DNA from: Paracoccus sp. MKU1
Lineage (GTDB): Bacteria > Pseudomonadota > Alphaproteobacteria > Rhodobacterales > Rhodobacteraceae
Direction of reading: 5' to 3'
NCBI RefSeq assembly: GCF_001447385.1
Contig: NZ_LLWQ01000182.1
Span: 1 to 64,000, forward strand
DNA: 64,000 nt
Shown: in pieces, positions 55,515-64,000 of the stretch
How the letters are laid out: each line of letters opens with the position of its first letter
Numbering within the stretch: position 1 is the first letter of the stretch
The notes under the pieces: generated by a model
What the model was told of the DNA's origin: nothing
Seen by the model: only the letters and a program-made list of their open reading frames with translations
Databases searched by the model: none
Made by a program: the position numbers and the translations under genes

Positions 55515-55961
55515 ATGATGCTGGACAACCTTCCGCGCGGTACGATCGTCATCGAGGATCTCGAGGTCGGGATGATGCGCTACCTCCAGAAGGTAGTCAC
55601 CGACGAGGATATCGAGATGTTCGCCAAGGTCTCGACCGACCGCAATCCGGTGCATCTGGACGAGGCCTATGCGCAGGACACCATCTTCGAGGGCCGCATC
55701 GCCCATGGCATGCTGACCGCCGGGCTGATCTCGGCGGTGATCGGCGAGCAGCTGCCGGGCCATGGCACGGTCTATCTCGGCCAGACGCTGAAATTCATGG
55801 CCCCGGTGCGGCCCGGCGATCTGGTGCGCGCCGAGGTGACCGTCGAGGCGATCGACCACGCAAAGCGCCGCGTGACCCTTGCAACCCGCTGCCTCGTCGG
55901 CGATACGGTCGTCCTGAAAGGCGAGGCCGTCGTCCTGGCGCCAAGCCGCAAATTCGACTGA
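55515..55961 (+). CDS. MaoC-like (R)-specific enoyl-CoA hydratase
   Basis: A 148-residue hot-dog fold hydratase. DRNPVHLDEAYAQDTIFEGRIAHGMLTAGLISAVIG contains the hydratase-2 catalytic Asp and His of PhaJ-type enzymes. Such proteins make (R)-3-hydroxyacyl-CoA for polyhydroxyalkanoate or fatty-acid pathways. No PHA genes are nearby. Two adjacent ATGs (55515 and 55518) are possible starts, with GGGAG upstream. It is separated from the HAD gene by about 100 bp, so it may have its own promoter. Confidence 0.85.
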   Translation: MMLDNLPRGTIVIEDLEVGMMRYLQKVVTDEDIEMFAKVSTDRNPVHLDEAYAQDTIFEGRIAHGMLTAGLISAVIGEQLPGHGTVYLGQTLKFMAPVRPGDLVRAEVTVEAIDHAKRRVTLATRCLVGDTVVLKGEAVVLAPSRKFD

Positions 55962-55995
55962 GACAGGGCCGGCCGCCGGCCCAGCGGGGGCCCGA

Positions 55996-56925
55996 TTGCG
56001 CATCCATCACGACTGGAAAGCTCTGCCGCTCGATGCCCGCGGGGCCACCGTCGCCATGGGCAATTTCGACGGCGTCCATCTGGGCCACCGCTCGGTGATC
56101 GACGCGGCGCGCGCCGCCTGCGACGCGCCCCTGGGCGTCATCACCTTCGAGCCGCATCCGCGCGAATTCTTCGCGCCCGATGCGCCGGCCTTCCGGCTGA
56201 TGAACGTGGAATCGCGGGCCAACCGGCTGGCGCGGCTGGGGGTGGACCATCTCTACCAGCTGCCCTTCGACGCCGTGCTGGCGGGGCTCACCCCCGAGGC
56301 TTTCGCCCGCGAGGTTCTGGTCGAGGGGCTGGGCGTGCGCCATGTCACCGTCGGCTTGGATTTCTGCTTCGGCCGCAAGCGTTCGGGCAATGCGCAGACG
56401 CTGGCGCAACTGGGGCGCGAGATGGGCTTCGGCGTCACCGTCGCGCCGCTGATCGGCGATGGCGCGGTGCAATACAGTTCGACCGCGATCCGCGATGCGC
56501 TGTCCGAGGGCCGCACCCGCGATGCCGAGCGGATGCTGGGCCATTGGCACCGCATCGACGGCGAGGTGCTGCACGGCGACAAGCGCGGCCGCGATCTGGG
56601 CTATCCGACCGCCAACATGGCGGTGGACGGGTTGCATCTGCCGGCGCTTGGCATCTATGCGGTGCTGGTCGATGTGCTGACCGGACCCGAACGCGGCAGC
56701 TACAAGGGCGTGGCCAGCCTGGGCGTGCGGCCGATGTTCGGCGAAAACCGCCCCAATCTGGAAGTGCATGTCTTCGATTTCGCCGCCGATCTCTATGGTC
56801 AGCACCTTTCGGTGGCGCTGGTCGAATATCTGCGCCCCGAGGCGAAGTTCGACAGCCTCGAGGCGCTGGTCGCGCAGATGGATCGCGACAGTGCCCGGGC
56901 GCGCGAGATCCTGGCGACCCGCTGA
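55996..56925 (+). CDS. ribF: bifunctional riboflavin kinase/FAD synthetase
   Basis: A 309-residue enzyme. The N-terminal adenylyltransferase domain has ATVAMGNFDGVHLGHRSVIDAARAA and GLDFCFGRKRSGN. The C-terminal riboflavin kinase domain has GEVLHGDKRGRDLGYPTANM and YKGVASLGVRPMFGEN. It converts riboflavin to FMN and FAD. The start appears to be a TTG at 55996 with AGCGGGGG upstream; the frame has no closer ATG that keeps the family N-terminus. The ycgN start overlaps its stop (TGATG). Confidence 0.95.
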   Translation: MRIHHDWKALPLDARGATVAMGNFDGVHLGHRSVIDAARAACDAPLGVITFEPHPREFFAPDAPAFRLMNVESRANRLARLGVDHLYQLPFDAVLAGLTPEAFAREVLVEGLGVRHVTVGLDFCFGRKRSGNAQTLAQLGREMGFGVTVAPLIGDGAVQYSSTAIRDALSEGRTRDAERMLGHWHRIDGEVLHGDKRGRDLGYPTANMAVDGLHLPALGIYAVLVDVLTGPERGSYKGVASLGVRPMFGENRPNLEVHVFDFAADLYGQHLSVALVEYLRPEAKFDSLEALVAQMDRDSARAREILATR

Positions 56926-57365
56926 TGCGCAAGCGGTTCTGGGAATTGCCGCTGGCGCGCCTCGACAAGGAGGAGTGGGAGGCGCTTTGCGACGGCTGCG
57001 GCAAATGCTGCCTGAACAAGATCGAATATGAGGATACCGGCGAGCTGGCCTTTACCCGGGTCGCCTGCCGGCTGCTGGACGGCGAGACCTGCCAATGTTC
57101 CAGCTATGCCAACCGCCATGAATTCGTTCCCGATTGCGTGGTGCTGACGCCCAAAAAGCTCAAGGAGATCGCCTGGTGGCTGCCCTCGACCTGTGCCTAC
57201 AGGTTGCGCGCCGAGGGCAAGCCGCTCTACGACTGGCACTATCTGATCTCGGGGGATCGCGGATCGGTGCATCGCGCTGGCGCCTCGGTGCGCGGCTGGA
57301 CCGTCAGCGAGCTTTCCGTGACCGAGGACGATTGGGACGAGCATATCATCGAGGATCTTTCATGA
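56925..57365 (+). CDS. YcgN family cysteine-cluster protein (UPF0260)
   Basis: A 146-residue protein with an N-terminal CDGCGKCCLNKIEYE and further cysteines in CRLLDGETCQCSSYANR and PDCVVL, the Zn/Fe-cluster-like pattern of UPF0260. Function is unknown, though the family is widespread in proteobacteria. It is coupled to ribF upstream and to the threonine aldolase gene downstream (its stop overlaps that start). Confidence 0.88.
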   Translation: MRKRFWELPLARLDKEEWEALCDGCGKCCLNKIEYEDTGELAFTRVACRLLDGETCQCSSYANRHEFVPDCVVLTPKKLKEIAWWLPSTCAYRLRAEGKPLYDWHYLISGDRGSVHRAGASVRGWTVSELSVTEDDWDEHIIEDLS

Positions 57366-58405
57366 ATTTCGTCTCGGACAATGCGGGCGGCGTGCATCCC
57401 CGCATCATGGCGGCGCTGGCGGGTGCGAACGAAGGCCATGTGCCCGCCTATGGCGGGGACAGCGTGACCCGCGCGGCGCAGGACCGGCTGCGCGAGCTGT
57501 TCGACTCGCCCGAGGCGGCGGTGCATTTCGTGGCGTCGGGCACGGCGGCGAATGCCCTGTCGCTGTCGTTGCTGGCGCCGGGCTGGGGCAAGGTCTTCTG
57601 CCATGCCGACGCGCATGTGCAGACCAGCGAGACTGGCGCGCCCGAGTTCATGACCGGCGGCGCCAAGCTGATCCCGGTCCCCGGTGCCGGCGGCAAGATC
57701 ACCCCCGAGGCCTTGGCCGAGGCGCTGGCGGCCAATGGCCGCGATTCGGTCCATGCCGGGCGCAATGCCGCGCTGACGCTGACCAACGCGACCGAATGGG
57801 GCACGGTCTACAGCCCCGAGGAGGTCGAGGCCCTTGCCGCCATCGCCCGCCATGCCGGGCTGGGGTTGCATATGGACGGCGCGCGCTTTGCCAATGCGCT
57901 GGCGAGCCTGGACGTGGCGCCCGCCGACCTGACCTGGCGGGCAGGGGTGGACATCCTGTCGCTGGGCGGCACCAAGAACGGCTGCATGGGCGTCGAGACG
58001 GTGCTGATCTTCGATCCCGCGCGTTCCGAGGAGTTCCAGTTCCGCCGCAAGCGGGCCGGGGCGCTGGTGTCCAAGCACCGCTATCTGGCGGCGCAGGTGC
58101 TGGCCTGGCTGGAGGGCGACCTGTGGCTGCAACTGGCACGTCACGCCAATGCCATGGCGCATGAACTGGCGCTGGGTCTGGCGCGGCTGCCCGGCGTGCG
58201 CATCGACCAGCGCGTCGAATCGAATGCCGTCTTCGCCACCATCCCGGCCGAGTTGCATCGCCGCGCCTGCGCCAGCGGTATCTGTTACCATCTGTGGCCG
58301 CATACGCAGCAGCCGGCCGAGGACGAGCCGGTCGGCATCCGGCTGGTCTGCGGCTGGGACACCCGGCTCGAGGACGTGACCGGCGCCTTGCAGGCGCTGG
58401 CCTAG
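57362..58405 (+). CDS. low-specificity L-threonine aldolase
   Basis: A 347-residue PLP enzyme splitting L-threonine (and allo-threonine) to glycine and acetaldehyde. The active-site lysine is in SLGGTKNGCMG; the N-terminal FVSDNAGGVHPRIMAALAGANEG and GLGLHMDGARFANAL are family signatures. The start codon overlaps the ycgN stop (ATGA). It is convergent with cinA, with a 4-bp overlap of stops. Confidence 0.92.
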   Translation: MNFVSDNAGGVHPRIMAALAGANEGHVPAYGGDSVTRAAQDRLRELFDSPEAAVHFVASGTAANALSLSLLAPGWGKVFCHADAHVQTSETGAPEFMTGGAKLIPVPGAGGKITPEALAEALAANGRDSVHAGRNAALTLTNATEWGTVYSPEEVEALAAIARHAGLGLHMDGARFANALASLDVAPADLTWRAGVDILSLGGTKNGCMGVETVLIFDPARSEEFQFRRKRAGALVSKHRYLAAQVLAWLEGDLWLQLARHANAMAHELALGLARLPGVRIDQRVESNAVFATIPAELHRRACASGICYHLWPHTQQPAEDEPVGIRLVCGWDTRLEDVTGALQALA

Positions 58406-58869
58406 GCGAGCGCCGCCTTCAGCAGCGCCAGCGCGTGCTCGACCGTGGCGGCGCGCACGGCGGCGCGGCCGCGCGGGCCGAACTCGACCGTCTCGGTCCT
58501 GACGCCGCCGGCATCGGCGATGCCGAAGCAGACCCGACCCTCGGGCTTTCTCTCGGACCCGCCTGGCCCGGCGATGCCGGTCACGGCGACGGCCACACCC
58601 GCCTGCGAGCGGGCAAGCGCGCCGGACGCCATCTCGGCGGCGATTTCCTCGCTGACGGCGCCATGCGCCTCCAGCGTCTCGGGGCGGATGCCCAGCATCT
58701 CGATCTTGGCGGCGTTGGAATAGGTGACGAAGCCCCGGTCCACCGCATCCGACGAGCCCGCCACATCGGTCAGCCGCCCGGCGATCAGCCCGCCGGTGCA
58801 ACTTTCCGCCGTGGCGATCATCACCCGGCGACGGCGGGCGAGATCGAGGATCTCGGCGGGATCAGTCAC
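58402..58869 (-). CDS. CinA C-terminal family protein (PncC-like NMN deamidase)
   Basis: A 155-residue protein equivalent to the C-terminal CinA/PncC domain alone, without the N-terminal CinA domain. MIATAESCTGGLIAGRLTDVAGSSDAVDRGFVTYSNAAKIEMLG and VAVAVTGIAGPGGSERKPEGRVCFGIAD contain the catalytic Ser and substrate loops. It probably deamidates NMN in pyridine nucleotide recycling. The start is a GTG (58869) that overlaps the pgpA stop (GTGA), so it is coupled to pgpA. Confidence 0.88.
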   Translation of the reverse strand: MTDPAEILDLARRRRVMIATAESCTGGLIAGRLTDVAGSSDAVDRGFVTYSNAAKIEMLGIRPETLEAHGAVSEEIAAEMASGALARSQAGVAVAVTGIAGPGGSERKPEGRVCFGIADAGGVRTETVEFGPRGRAAVRAATVEHALALLKAALA

Positions 58870-59363
58870 AGCATCGGCTCCAGCACCGCATGATAAAGCC
58901 CGGCCAGGATGACCGAGGCGATGCCGGCGAACAACCCGGCCCAGAGATCGTCCGCCATCACGCCCAGGGTGCCGCCGCGCCGGTCGGCCCGGCCCACCAG
59001 CCAGGGCTTCCAGATGTCGAACAGCCGAAACAGCAGGAAGGGCGCGACGAAGCCAGGCCAGGCATCGAGGATCGAGACGCCGTGCCGCGCCAGCGGGATC
59101 ACGGTGAAGCTCATGGCCAGCCATTGCCCGGCCACCTCGTCGATGACGATTTCGGACGGATCGCCGTCGGCGCTTTGCGCCAGCACGCCCGGCACTGCCC
59201 AGAAGCCCAGCAGCGTCGCCAGCACGAAGCCGGCGGGCACCAGCATCGGGTGCAGCCATTCATAGGCCGCGACCCCCAGCGCCACGGCGGCGGCCGAGCC
59301 CCAGGTGCCGGGCGCCGGCCGCAAATGGCCGATGCCGAAGAAGGTGGCGATCAGCTTGTTCAT
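58866..59363 (-). CDS. pgpA: phosphatidylglycerophosphatase A
   Basis: A 165-residue inner-membrane lipid phosphatase that makes phosphatidylglycerol. The acidic PgpA motif [14 protein letters not shown] is present, together with the N-terminal [21 protein letters not shown] and [13 protein letters not shown], with three to four hydrophobic helices. It overlaps ispDF at its start (ATGA) and cinA at its end, forming an ispDF-pgpA-cinA operon. Confidence 0.94.
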   Translation of the reverse strand: MNKLIATFFGIGHLRPAPGTWGSAAAVALGVAAYEWLHPMLVPAGFVLATLLGFWAVPGVLAQSADGDPSEIVIDEVAGQWLAMSFTVIPLARHGVSILDAWPGFVAPFLLFRLFDIWKPWLVGRADRRGGTLGVMADDLWAGLFAGIASVILAGLYHAVLEPML

Positions 59364-60508
59364 GACGACCCCTTGACCAATGTGGCGGTGGCGATGGCGG
59401 CGATGCCTTCCTCGCGCCCGGTAAAGCCCAGCCGTTCGGATGTGGTGGCCTTGACGCTGACCCGGTCGGGCTCGACGCCGATGATCTCGGACAGGCGCAG
59501 CGCCATGGCGCCGGCATGCGGGCCGATCTTGGGCCGCTCGCAGATCAGCGTCACGTCGGCATTGGAGATCTCATAGCCCATCTGCCGGGCCAGCATCGCG
59601 GCATGGCGCAGGAAGATATGGCTTTCCGCGCCCTTCCATTGCGGGTCCGAGGGCGGGAAGTGCCGGCCGATATCGCCCTGCGCCAGCGCGCCGTAGATCG
59701 CGTCGGTCAGGGCATGCATGCCGACATCGGCGTCGGAATGGCCCAAGAGCGCCTTGTCATGCGGGATCTTCACCCCGCACAGCCAGACATGGTCGCCCGC
59801 GGTGAAGGCGTGCACGTCGAAACCGTTGCCAAGCCGGATGTCCATCGCGTCCCCCAGAATACGCTCGGCCCGGGCGAAGTCCTCGGGCCAGGTCAGTTTC
59901 AGATTGTCCTCGTCGCCCGGCGTCGCGGTGACCGGCAGGCCGGCGCGGATCGCCAGCTCCACGTCGTCGGCCGCGCCCTCGGGATGGGCGCGATGCGCGG
60001 CCAGGATGGCGTCCAGCGCGAAACCCTGCGGGGTCTGGGCGCGAAACAGCCCCTCGCGGCTGGCCGTGCCGGTAACGCGCCCGTCCTCGGCCCGCCACAG
60101 CGCGTCGGTGACGGGCAGGGCAGGGGCGGCGGCGGGGCTGCCCGCCTCCAGCGCCGCGACCACGCCGTCGATCACGCGGGGCGGGACCAGCGGCCGGGCG
60201 CCGTCATGGATCAGCACATGGGTCACGCCGCTGCCCTCCAGGCTTTCCAGCGCCGCGCGCACGCTGTCCGAGCGCGTGGCGCCGCCCGCGACCAGCACCA
60301 CCGGGCCGGAAAGCTCGGCCACGCCGCGCGCCATGTCCTCGGGCGCCAGCGTCACCACGATGCGCGGGAAGCCGGCAAAGGCGGCGATGCTGCGCTCCAG
60401 CGCGGTTTGCCCGGCAAGGGCGCGCCATTGCTTGGGCGGGCCGTCTCCGGCGCGGGTGCCGCGACCGGCGGCGGTGATGATGGCGGCATATGTGGCGGGT
60501 ATCGTCAT
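59360..60508 (-). CDS. ispDF: bifunctional MEP enzyme IspD-IspF
   Basis: A 382-residue fusion of 2-C-methyl-D-erythritol 4-phosphate cytidylyltransferase (residues about 1-225: [23 protein letters not shown], the CTP loop, and IHDGARPLV) and 2-C-methyl-D-erythritol 2,4-cyclodiphosphate synthase (226-382: [11 protein letters not shown] with metal ligands, [34 protein letters not shown]). Together they catalyse two separated steps of isoprenoid synthesis. The fusion is characteristic of alphaproteobacteria. The ATG at 60508 fits the IspD N-terminus. Confidence 0.97.
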   Translation of the reverse strand: MTIPATYAAIITAAGRGTRAGDGPPKQWRALAGQTALERSIAAFAGFPRIVVTLAPEDMARGVAELSGPVVLVAGGATRSDSVRAALESLEGSGVTHVLIHDGARPLVPPRVIDGVVAALEAGSPAAAPALPVTDALWRAEDGRVTGTASREGLFRAQTPQGFALDAILAAHRAHPEGAADDVELAIRAGLPVTATPGDEDNLKLTWPEDFARAERILGDAMDIRLGNGFDVHAFTAGDHVWLCGVKIPHDKALLGHSDADVGMHALTDAIYGALAQGDIGRHFPPSDPQWKGAESHIFLRHAAMLARQMGYEISNADVTLICERPKIGPHAGAMALRLSEIIGVEPDRVSVKATTSERLGFTGREEGIAAIATATLVKGSS

Positions 60509-60658
60509 GGCCGCCAGATTTAGGTCAGCCGCCGGCCCGAGGCAATCGCCGCCGGACAGGCGTTTCGTCGCGGCCAAAAGACGCAGCCGGCAGTAGCCCA
60601 TGGCGCGGCTTCTGCGTATAAGGGCGCCGAGCCTGCCATTCTGCCAAGGACCCCTGCC

Positions 60659-61384
60659 ATGACCGACCCCGCCATCGCCGATCTTTCCAAGGATGCCGCC
60701 GCCCGCGCCGCCGTGGCGCTGGTCGAGCCGGGGATGCGGCTGGGTCTGGGCACCGGCTCGACCGCCGCGATCTTCGTGCGCCGCCTGGCGCAGCGGGTCA
60801 GGAAGGAAGGCTTCGCGCTGCGCTGCGCGGCGACCTCGAAGGCGACGGCCGAACTTGCGACCTCGCTGGGGCTGGGGATCGAGGAGCTGGACGAGATCGG
60901 CTGGCTGGACCTGACCATCGACGGCGCCGACGAGGTGGACCCGGACCTGAACCTGATCAAGGGCGGCGGTGCCGCGCATCTGCGCGAAAAGATCGTCGCC
61001 ACCGCCTCGGACCGCATGGTGGTCATCGCCGACCAGGGCAAGGTCGTGGACCGGCTGGGCGCCTTTCACCTGCCGGTCGAGGTGATTCCCTTCGGCTGGC
61101 AGGCGACGTGCAAGCTGATCCAGCGGGCGCTGGACCGGCTGGAGCTGACCCAGCGCCCGATCCTGCTGCGCAAGCGCGGCGACGCGCCCCTGCACACCGA
61201 CGAGGGCAACCTGGTGCTGGACCTGGCGCTGGAGGCGATCCCCGATGCCGAGGCGCTGGCGGCCGAGCTGTCTTCCATCGCCGGGGTGGTTGAACACGGG
61301 CTGTTCCTGAATATCTGCGAGCTGGCGATCATCGGCTGCCCGGACGGCTCGGTGGTGGAATTGCGGCGCGAGGACATGGCATGA
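60659..61384 (+). CDS. rpiA: ribose-5-phosphate isomerase A
   Basis: A 241-residue pentose phosphate pathway enzyme interconverting ribose-5-phosphate and ribulose-5-phosphate. [39 protein letters not shown] and the later [17 protein letters not shown] are the RpiA signatures, including the catalytic Asp and Lys region. Its stop overlaps the gor start (ATGA), so the two are coupled, joining NADPH-related metabolism. Confidence 0.97.
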   Translation: MTDPAIADLSKDAAARAAVALVEPGMRLGLGTGSTAAIFVRRLAQRVRKEGFALRCAATSKATAELATSLGLGIEELDEIGWLDLTIDGADEVDPDLNLIKGGGAAHLREKIVATASDRMVVIADQGKVVDRLGAFHLPVEVIPFGWQATCKLIQRALDRLELTQRPILLRKRGDAPLHTDEGNLVLDLALEAIPDAEALAAELSSIAGVVEHGLFLNICELAIIGCPDGSVVELRREDMA

Positions 61385-62781
61385 AATTCGACTACGATCT
61401 TTTCGTCATCGGCGGCGGCTCGGGCGGGGTGCGCGCGGCGCGGATCGCGGCCAGCGAATACGGCGCCCGCGTCGGCCTGGCCGAGGAAAGCCGCATGGGC
61501 GGCACCTGCGTCATTCGCGGCTGCGTGCCCAAGAAGCTGATGATCTTCGCCTCGCAGGCCGGGGCCGCGGCCGCCGAATCGCGCGGCTATGGCTGGCAGG
61601 GCGCCGGCGAGGGCCGCTTCGACTGGGCCGAGTTCCACGGCAAGCTGGGGCGCGAGCTGGACCGGCTGGAAGGGGCCTATACCTCGGGCCTCGTGAATGC
61701 CGGGGTCGAGGTCCACATGCAGCGCGCCCGGCTGCACGACGCGCATACGGTCGAACTGGCCGACGGCCAGCGCCTGAGCGCCAAGCATATCCTGATCGCC
61801 GTCGGCGGCCGGCCGCAGCGCCCCGACATCCCGGGCAAGGAACTGGGGCTGATCTCGGACGACCTGTTCACGCTCGGGCAGCTGCCGGGCCGGGTGCTGG
61901 TGGTGGGCGGCGGCTTCATCGCCTGCGAATTCGCCACCATCCTGCAAGGGCTGGGCAGCGCGACGGTGCTGGCCTATCGCGGCGACGCGGTGCTGCGCGG
62001 CTTCGACGGCGAGATGCGCCGCCACGTCACCGAGCAGCTGCGCGCCATCGGCGTCGATGTCCGGCTGGGCACCAATCCGGCGCGGCTGGACCGGGAAGGG
62101 GCGGGCGTCCGCGTGAGCTTCGAGGACGACAGCAGCGAGATCTTCGACGCGGTGATGTTCGCCACCGGCCGCGCGCCCTATACCAAGGGGTTGGGGCTGG
62201 AGGAGGCCGGCGTCCGGCTGGGCCGCAAGGGCGAGATCGCGGTGGACGAATGGTCACAAAGCTCGGTGCCGTCGATCTTTGCCGTGGGCGACGTGACCGA
62301 CCGGGTGAACCTGACCCCGGTGGCGATCCGCGAGGGGCACAGCTTCGCCGACACGGTCTTCGGGGCGCGGCCGCGCAAGGTCGACCACCGGCTGGTGGCC
62401 AGCGCCGTCTATACCCGCCCGCATGAGCTGGCGACCATCGGCCTGACCGAGGAAGAGGCCGAGGCCTGGGGTCCCGCCGACATCTTTGTCGCCAGCTTCC
62501 GGCCGATGCGCTCGCTTTTCGCCGGCTCGGACGCGCGGGCGGTGATGAAGCTGGTGGTGGATGCGGAAACCGACAAGGTGCTGGGCTGCCACATTTTCGG
62601 CCCCGAGGCGGGCGAGATGATCCAGATGGTCGCCGTGCCGATGGGCATGGGCGCGACCAAGGCGGATTTCGACGCCGCCATCGCCGTGCATCCGACGCTG
62701 GCCGAGGAGCTTGTGACCATGCGCAAGCCGGCGCGCCGCGTGGGTGCGGCAAATATGGACAAACCCGCCGCATCGGCTTGA
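61381..62781 (+). CDS. gor: glutathione-disulfide reductase
   Basis: A 466-residue flavoprotein that uses NADPH to reduce oxidised glutathione. N-terminal FAD motif [16 protein letters not shown], redox-active disulfide [16 protein letters not shown](P)H motif [17 protein letters not shown], second FAD motif [19 protein letters not shown] and the C-terminal catalytic [12 protein letters not shown]. It follows rpiA with an ATGA overlap. GSTs at 16265 and 35367 would draw on the same glutathione pool. Confidence 0.96.
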   Translation: MKFDYDLFVIGGGSGGVRAARIAASEYGARVGLAEESRMGGTCVIRGCVPKKLMIFASQAGAAAAESRGYGWQGAGEGRFDWAEFHGKLGRELDRLEGAYTSGLVNAGVEVHMQRARLHDAHTVELADGQRLSAKHILIAVGGRPQRPDIPGKELGLISDDLFTLGQLPGRVLVVGGGFIACEFATILQGLGSATVLAYRGDAVLRGFDGEMRRHVTEQLRAIGVDVRLGTNPARLDREGAGVRVSFEDDSSEIFDAVMFATGRAPYTKGLGLEEAGVRLGRKGEIAVDEWSQSSVPSIFAVGDVTDRVNLTPVAIREGHSFADTVFGARPRKVDHRLVASAVYTRPHELATIGLTEEEAEAWGPADIFVASFRPMRSLFAGSDARAVMKLVVDAETDKVLGCHIFGPEAGEMIQMVAVPMGMGATKADFDAAIAVHPTLAEELVTMRKPARRVGAANMDKPAASA

Positions 62782-62839
62782 TTTTCCGGCCGAAGGCACC
62801 AGTTTCAACCAGACAGATAGCAAGCGAGGCACGAGAGGT

Positions 62840-64000
62840 ATGGCAGGACAAGGCCCCTGGGGCGGCGGCGGAGACGATGACAAGGGCGGCCGGGAGCCGC
62901 CGCAGGGCGGCGGCCAGCGCCCCTGGGGCAGCCCGGGCGGCGGCAAGGACGACCGGCCGCAGGGTCCGCGCCGCGGCGACCAGATCCCCGAGATCGAGGA
63001 ATTGGTGCGCAAGGGCCAGGACCGGCTGCGGGTGTTGATGGGCGGCAAGGGGCCGGGCGGCGGCAATCGCGGCGGCGGGCCGCGCCGGCCGCAGGGGCCG
63101 CAATTCCAGATGAGCCGCGGCACCTGGGGTCTGACGGCGCTGGCCGTGGTGGCGGTCTGGGCCTTCAGCTCGTTCTATACCGTCAAGCCCGAGGAACGTG
63201 CGGTCGAGCTGCTGTTCGGCAGGCCGGTCGGCACCGGCGAGCCGGGCCTGAACTTCGCGCCCTGGCCCGCCGTTACCGCCGAGGTGGTGCAGGTCTCGGG
63301 CGAGCGGACCACGGAAATCGGCACCGGCCGTGCCGGGCCGATGGATTCCGGGCTGATGCTGACCCGCGACCAGAACATCGTGGACATGGCCTATCAGGTG
63401 GTCTGGAACATCTCTGACCCCGAGAAATTCCTGTTCAACCTCGCCGATCCGGACGACACCATCCGCGCCGTGGCGGAATCGGCGATGCGCGACATCGTGG
63501 CGCGTTCCGAGCTGGCGCCGATCCTGAACCGCGACCGTGGCGCCATCGCCGACGACCTGAAGCTGGCGGTGCAGAACACGCTCAACGCCTATGAGGCGGG
63601 GATCAACGTGCTGCGCGTCAACCTCGACCGTGCCGACCCGCCGCGCGAGGTGATCGACAGCTTCCGCGAGGTGCAGGCCGCCCAGCAGGAGCGCGACCGG
63701 CTGGAGAAAGAGGCCGACGCCTATGCCAACCGCGTGCTGGCCAGCGCCCGAGGCGAGGCCGCCGCCGTGATCGAACGGGCCGAGGCCTATCGCGCCGAGG
63801 CGGTGAACAACGCCGAGGGCGAGGCCGCGCGCTTCAACTCGGTCTATGACGAATATGTCAAGGCGCCGGAGGTCACGCGCCGCCGGATGTATCTGGAAAC
63901 CATGGAGAAGGTTCTGGGCGGGGTGAACAAGGTGATCCTGGATGGCGAGGCCGGGCAGGGCGTGGTGCCCTATCTGCCGCTGGATCAGCTGCGCAGCGGC
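62840..64000 (+). CDS. hflK: FtsH protease modulator HflK, partial at the right edge
   Basis: An open frame of 387 codons from an ATG at 62840 (GAGAGGT upstream) runs without a stop to the window end. A Gly/Arg/Pro-rich cytosolic N-terminus of about 90 residues (WGGGGDDDKGG, QRPWGSPGGG) is followed by one membrane helix (GLTALAVVAVWAFSSFYTV). A prohibitin/SPFH domain follows, with VKPEERAVELLFGRPVGTGEPGLNF, a region VVWNISDPEKFLFNLADPDDTIRAVAESAMRD and a coiled coil RDRLEKEADAYANRVLASARGEAAAVIERAEAYRAEAV. HflK with HflC forms a cage around FtsH. hflC should follow outside the window. Confidence 0.93.
   Translation, partial: MAGQGPWGGGGDDDKGGREPPQGGGQRPWGSPGGGKDDRPQGPRRGDQIPEIEELVRKGQDRLRVLMGGKGPGGGNRGGGPRRPQGPQFQMSRGTWGLTALAVVAVWAFSSFYTVKPEERAVELLFGRPVGTGEPGLNFAPWPAVTAEVVQVSGERTTEIGTGRAGPMDSGLMLTRDQNIVDMAYQVVWNISDPEKFLFNLADPDDTIRAVAESAMRDIVARSELAPILNRDRGAIADDLKLAVQNTLNAYEAGINVLRVNLDRADPPREVIDSFREVQAAQQERDRLEKEADAYANRVLASARGEAAAVIERAEAYRAEAVNNAEGEAARFNSVYDEYVKAPEVTRRRMYLETMEKVLGGVNKVILDGEAGQGVVPYLPLDQLRSG

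Overview
The window is a GC-rich (well over 60% by eye) chromosomal segment of an alphaproteobacterium of the Rhodobacterales, most likely Paracoccus or a close relative. This rests on protein character and gene content: fused ispDF, a single-chain chromate transporter, TRIC, DUF599, DUF2218, TIGR01459 HAD, a TAXI solute-binding protein, the dnaX-ybaB-recR order and an isovaleryl/methylcrotonyl-CoA cluster. It is an inference by recognition, not a database match. Coding density is high, and many neighbouring genes are coupled by ATGA, GTGA or TGATG overlaps.

Layout. 1-1563: end of a TAXI (TRAP-type) solute-binding protein gene and chrA. 1624-3521: decayed P2-type prophage remnant (tail genes U, X, D and a broken adenine methylase) beside tRNA-Val(CAC) at 3700-3774. 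3831-7025: HU-like protein, lon and csbD. 7122-10005: two divergent glycosyltransferases around an 860-bp non-coding stretch. 10070-19104: ileS, an FAD monooxygenase, truncated haemoglobin, VOC protein, gst-rnhA-TRIC, ispH, apt and a flavin reductase. 19317-25092: GNAT, an Ivy-type lysozyme inhibitor, EcsC, a RecD-like helicase, an Lrp/LysE divergent pair and a DMT exporter. 25103-28632: hemE/hemC divergent pair, then cobD with a CobC-like phosphatase. 28816-37643: leucine/isovalerate catabolism (liuA, liuB, liuD, liuE, liuC), interrupted by a LprI-like gene and an ompW gene and carrying an embedded macrodomain hydrolase and a GST. 37925-43991: MFS, DUF599, YdcH, Hsp20, recR-ybaB-dnaX, DUF2218. 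44100-47972: serine hydrolase, ABC-F protein, cspA and two small ORFs. 48546-50509: groEL-groES. 50707-58405: GT4, TraB/GumN, NTF2-like protein, family II pyrophosphatase, HAD, PhaJ-like hydratase, ribF, YcgN, ltaE. 58402-64000: cinA-pgpA-ispDF (minus strand), then rpiA-gor and the 5' part of hflK, which runs off the right edge.

Regulation visible in the DNA. Three heat-shock loci (lon, hsp20, groESL) share a promoter architecture of nTTGAM-N16-CCTAnnT, and groESL also has a CIRCE operator. A perfect FNR-type box lies between ompW and liuB. A TetR-type palindrome sits just downstream of a predicted liuA promoter. ppaC has a near-consensus housekeeping promoter.

The least explained feature is a dispersed repeat with a conserved ~22-bp core (central part GTTGCCCAAATACCC or close variants). 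There are nine copies, eight intergenic and one inside the ileS reading frame. Some carry a GC-rich hairpin tail, and two sets form inverted pairs. No complete novel defence or mobile system was found.
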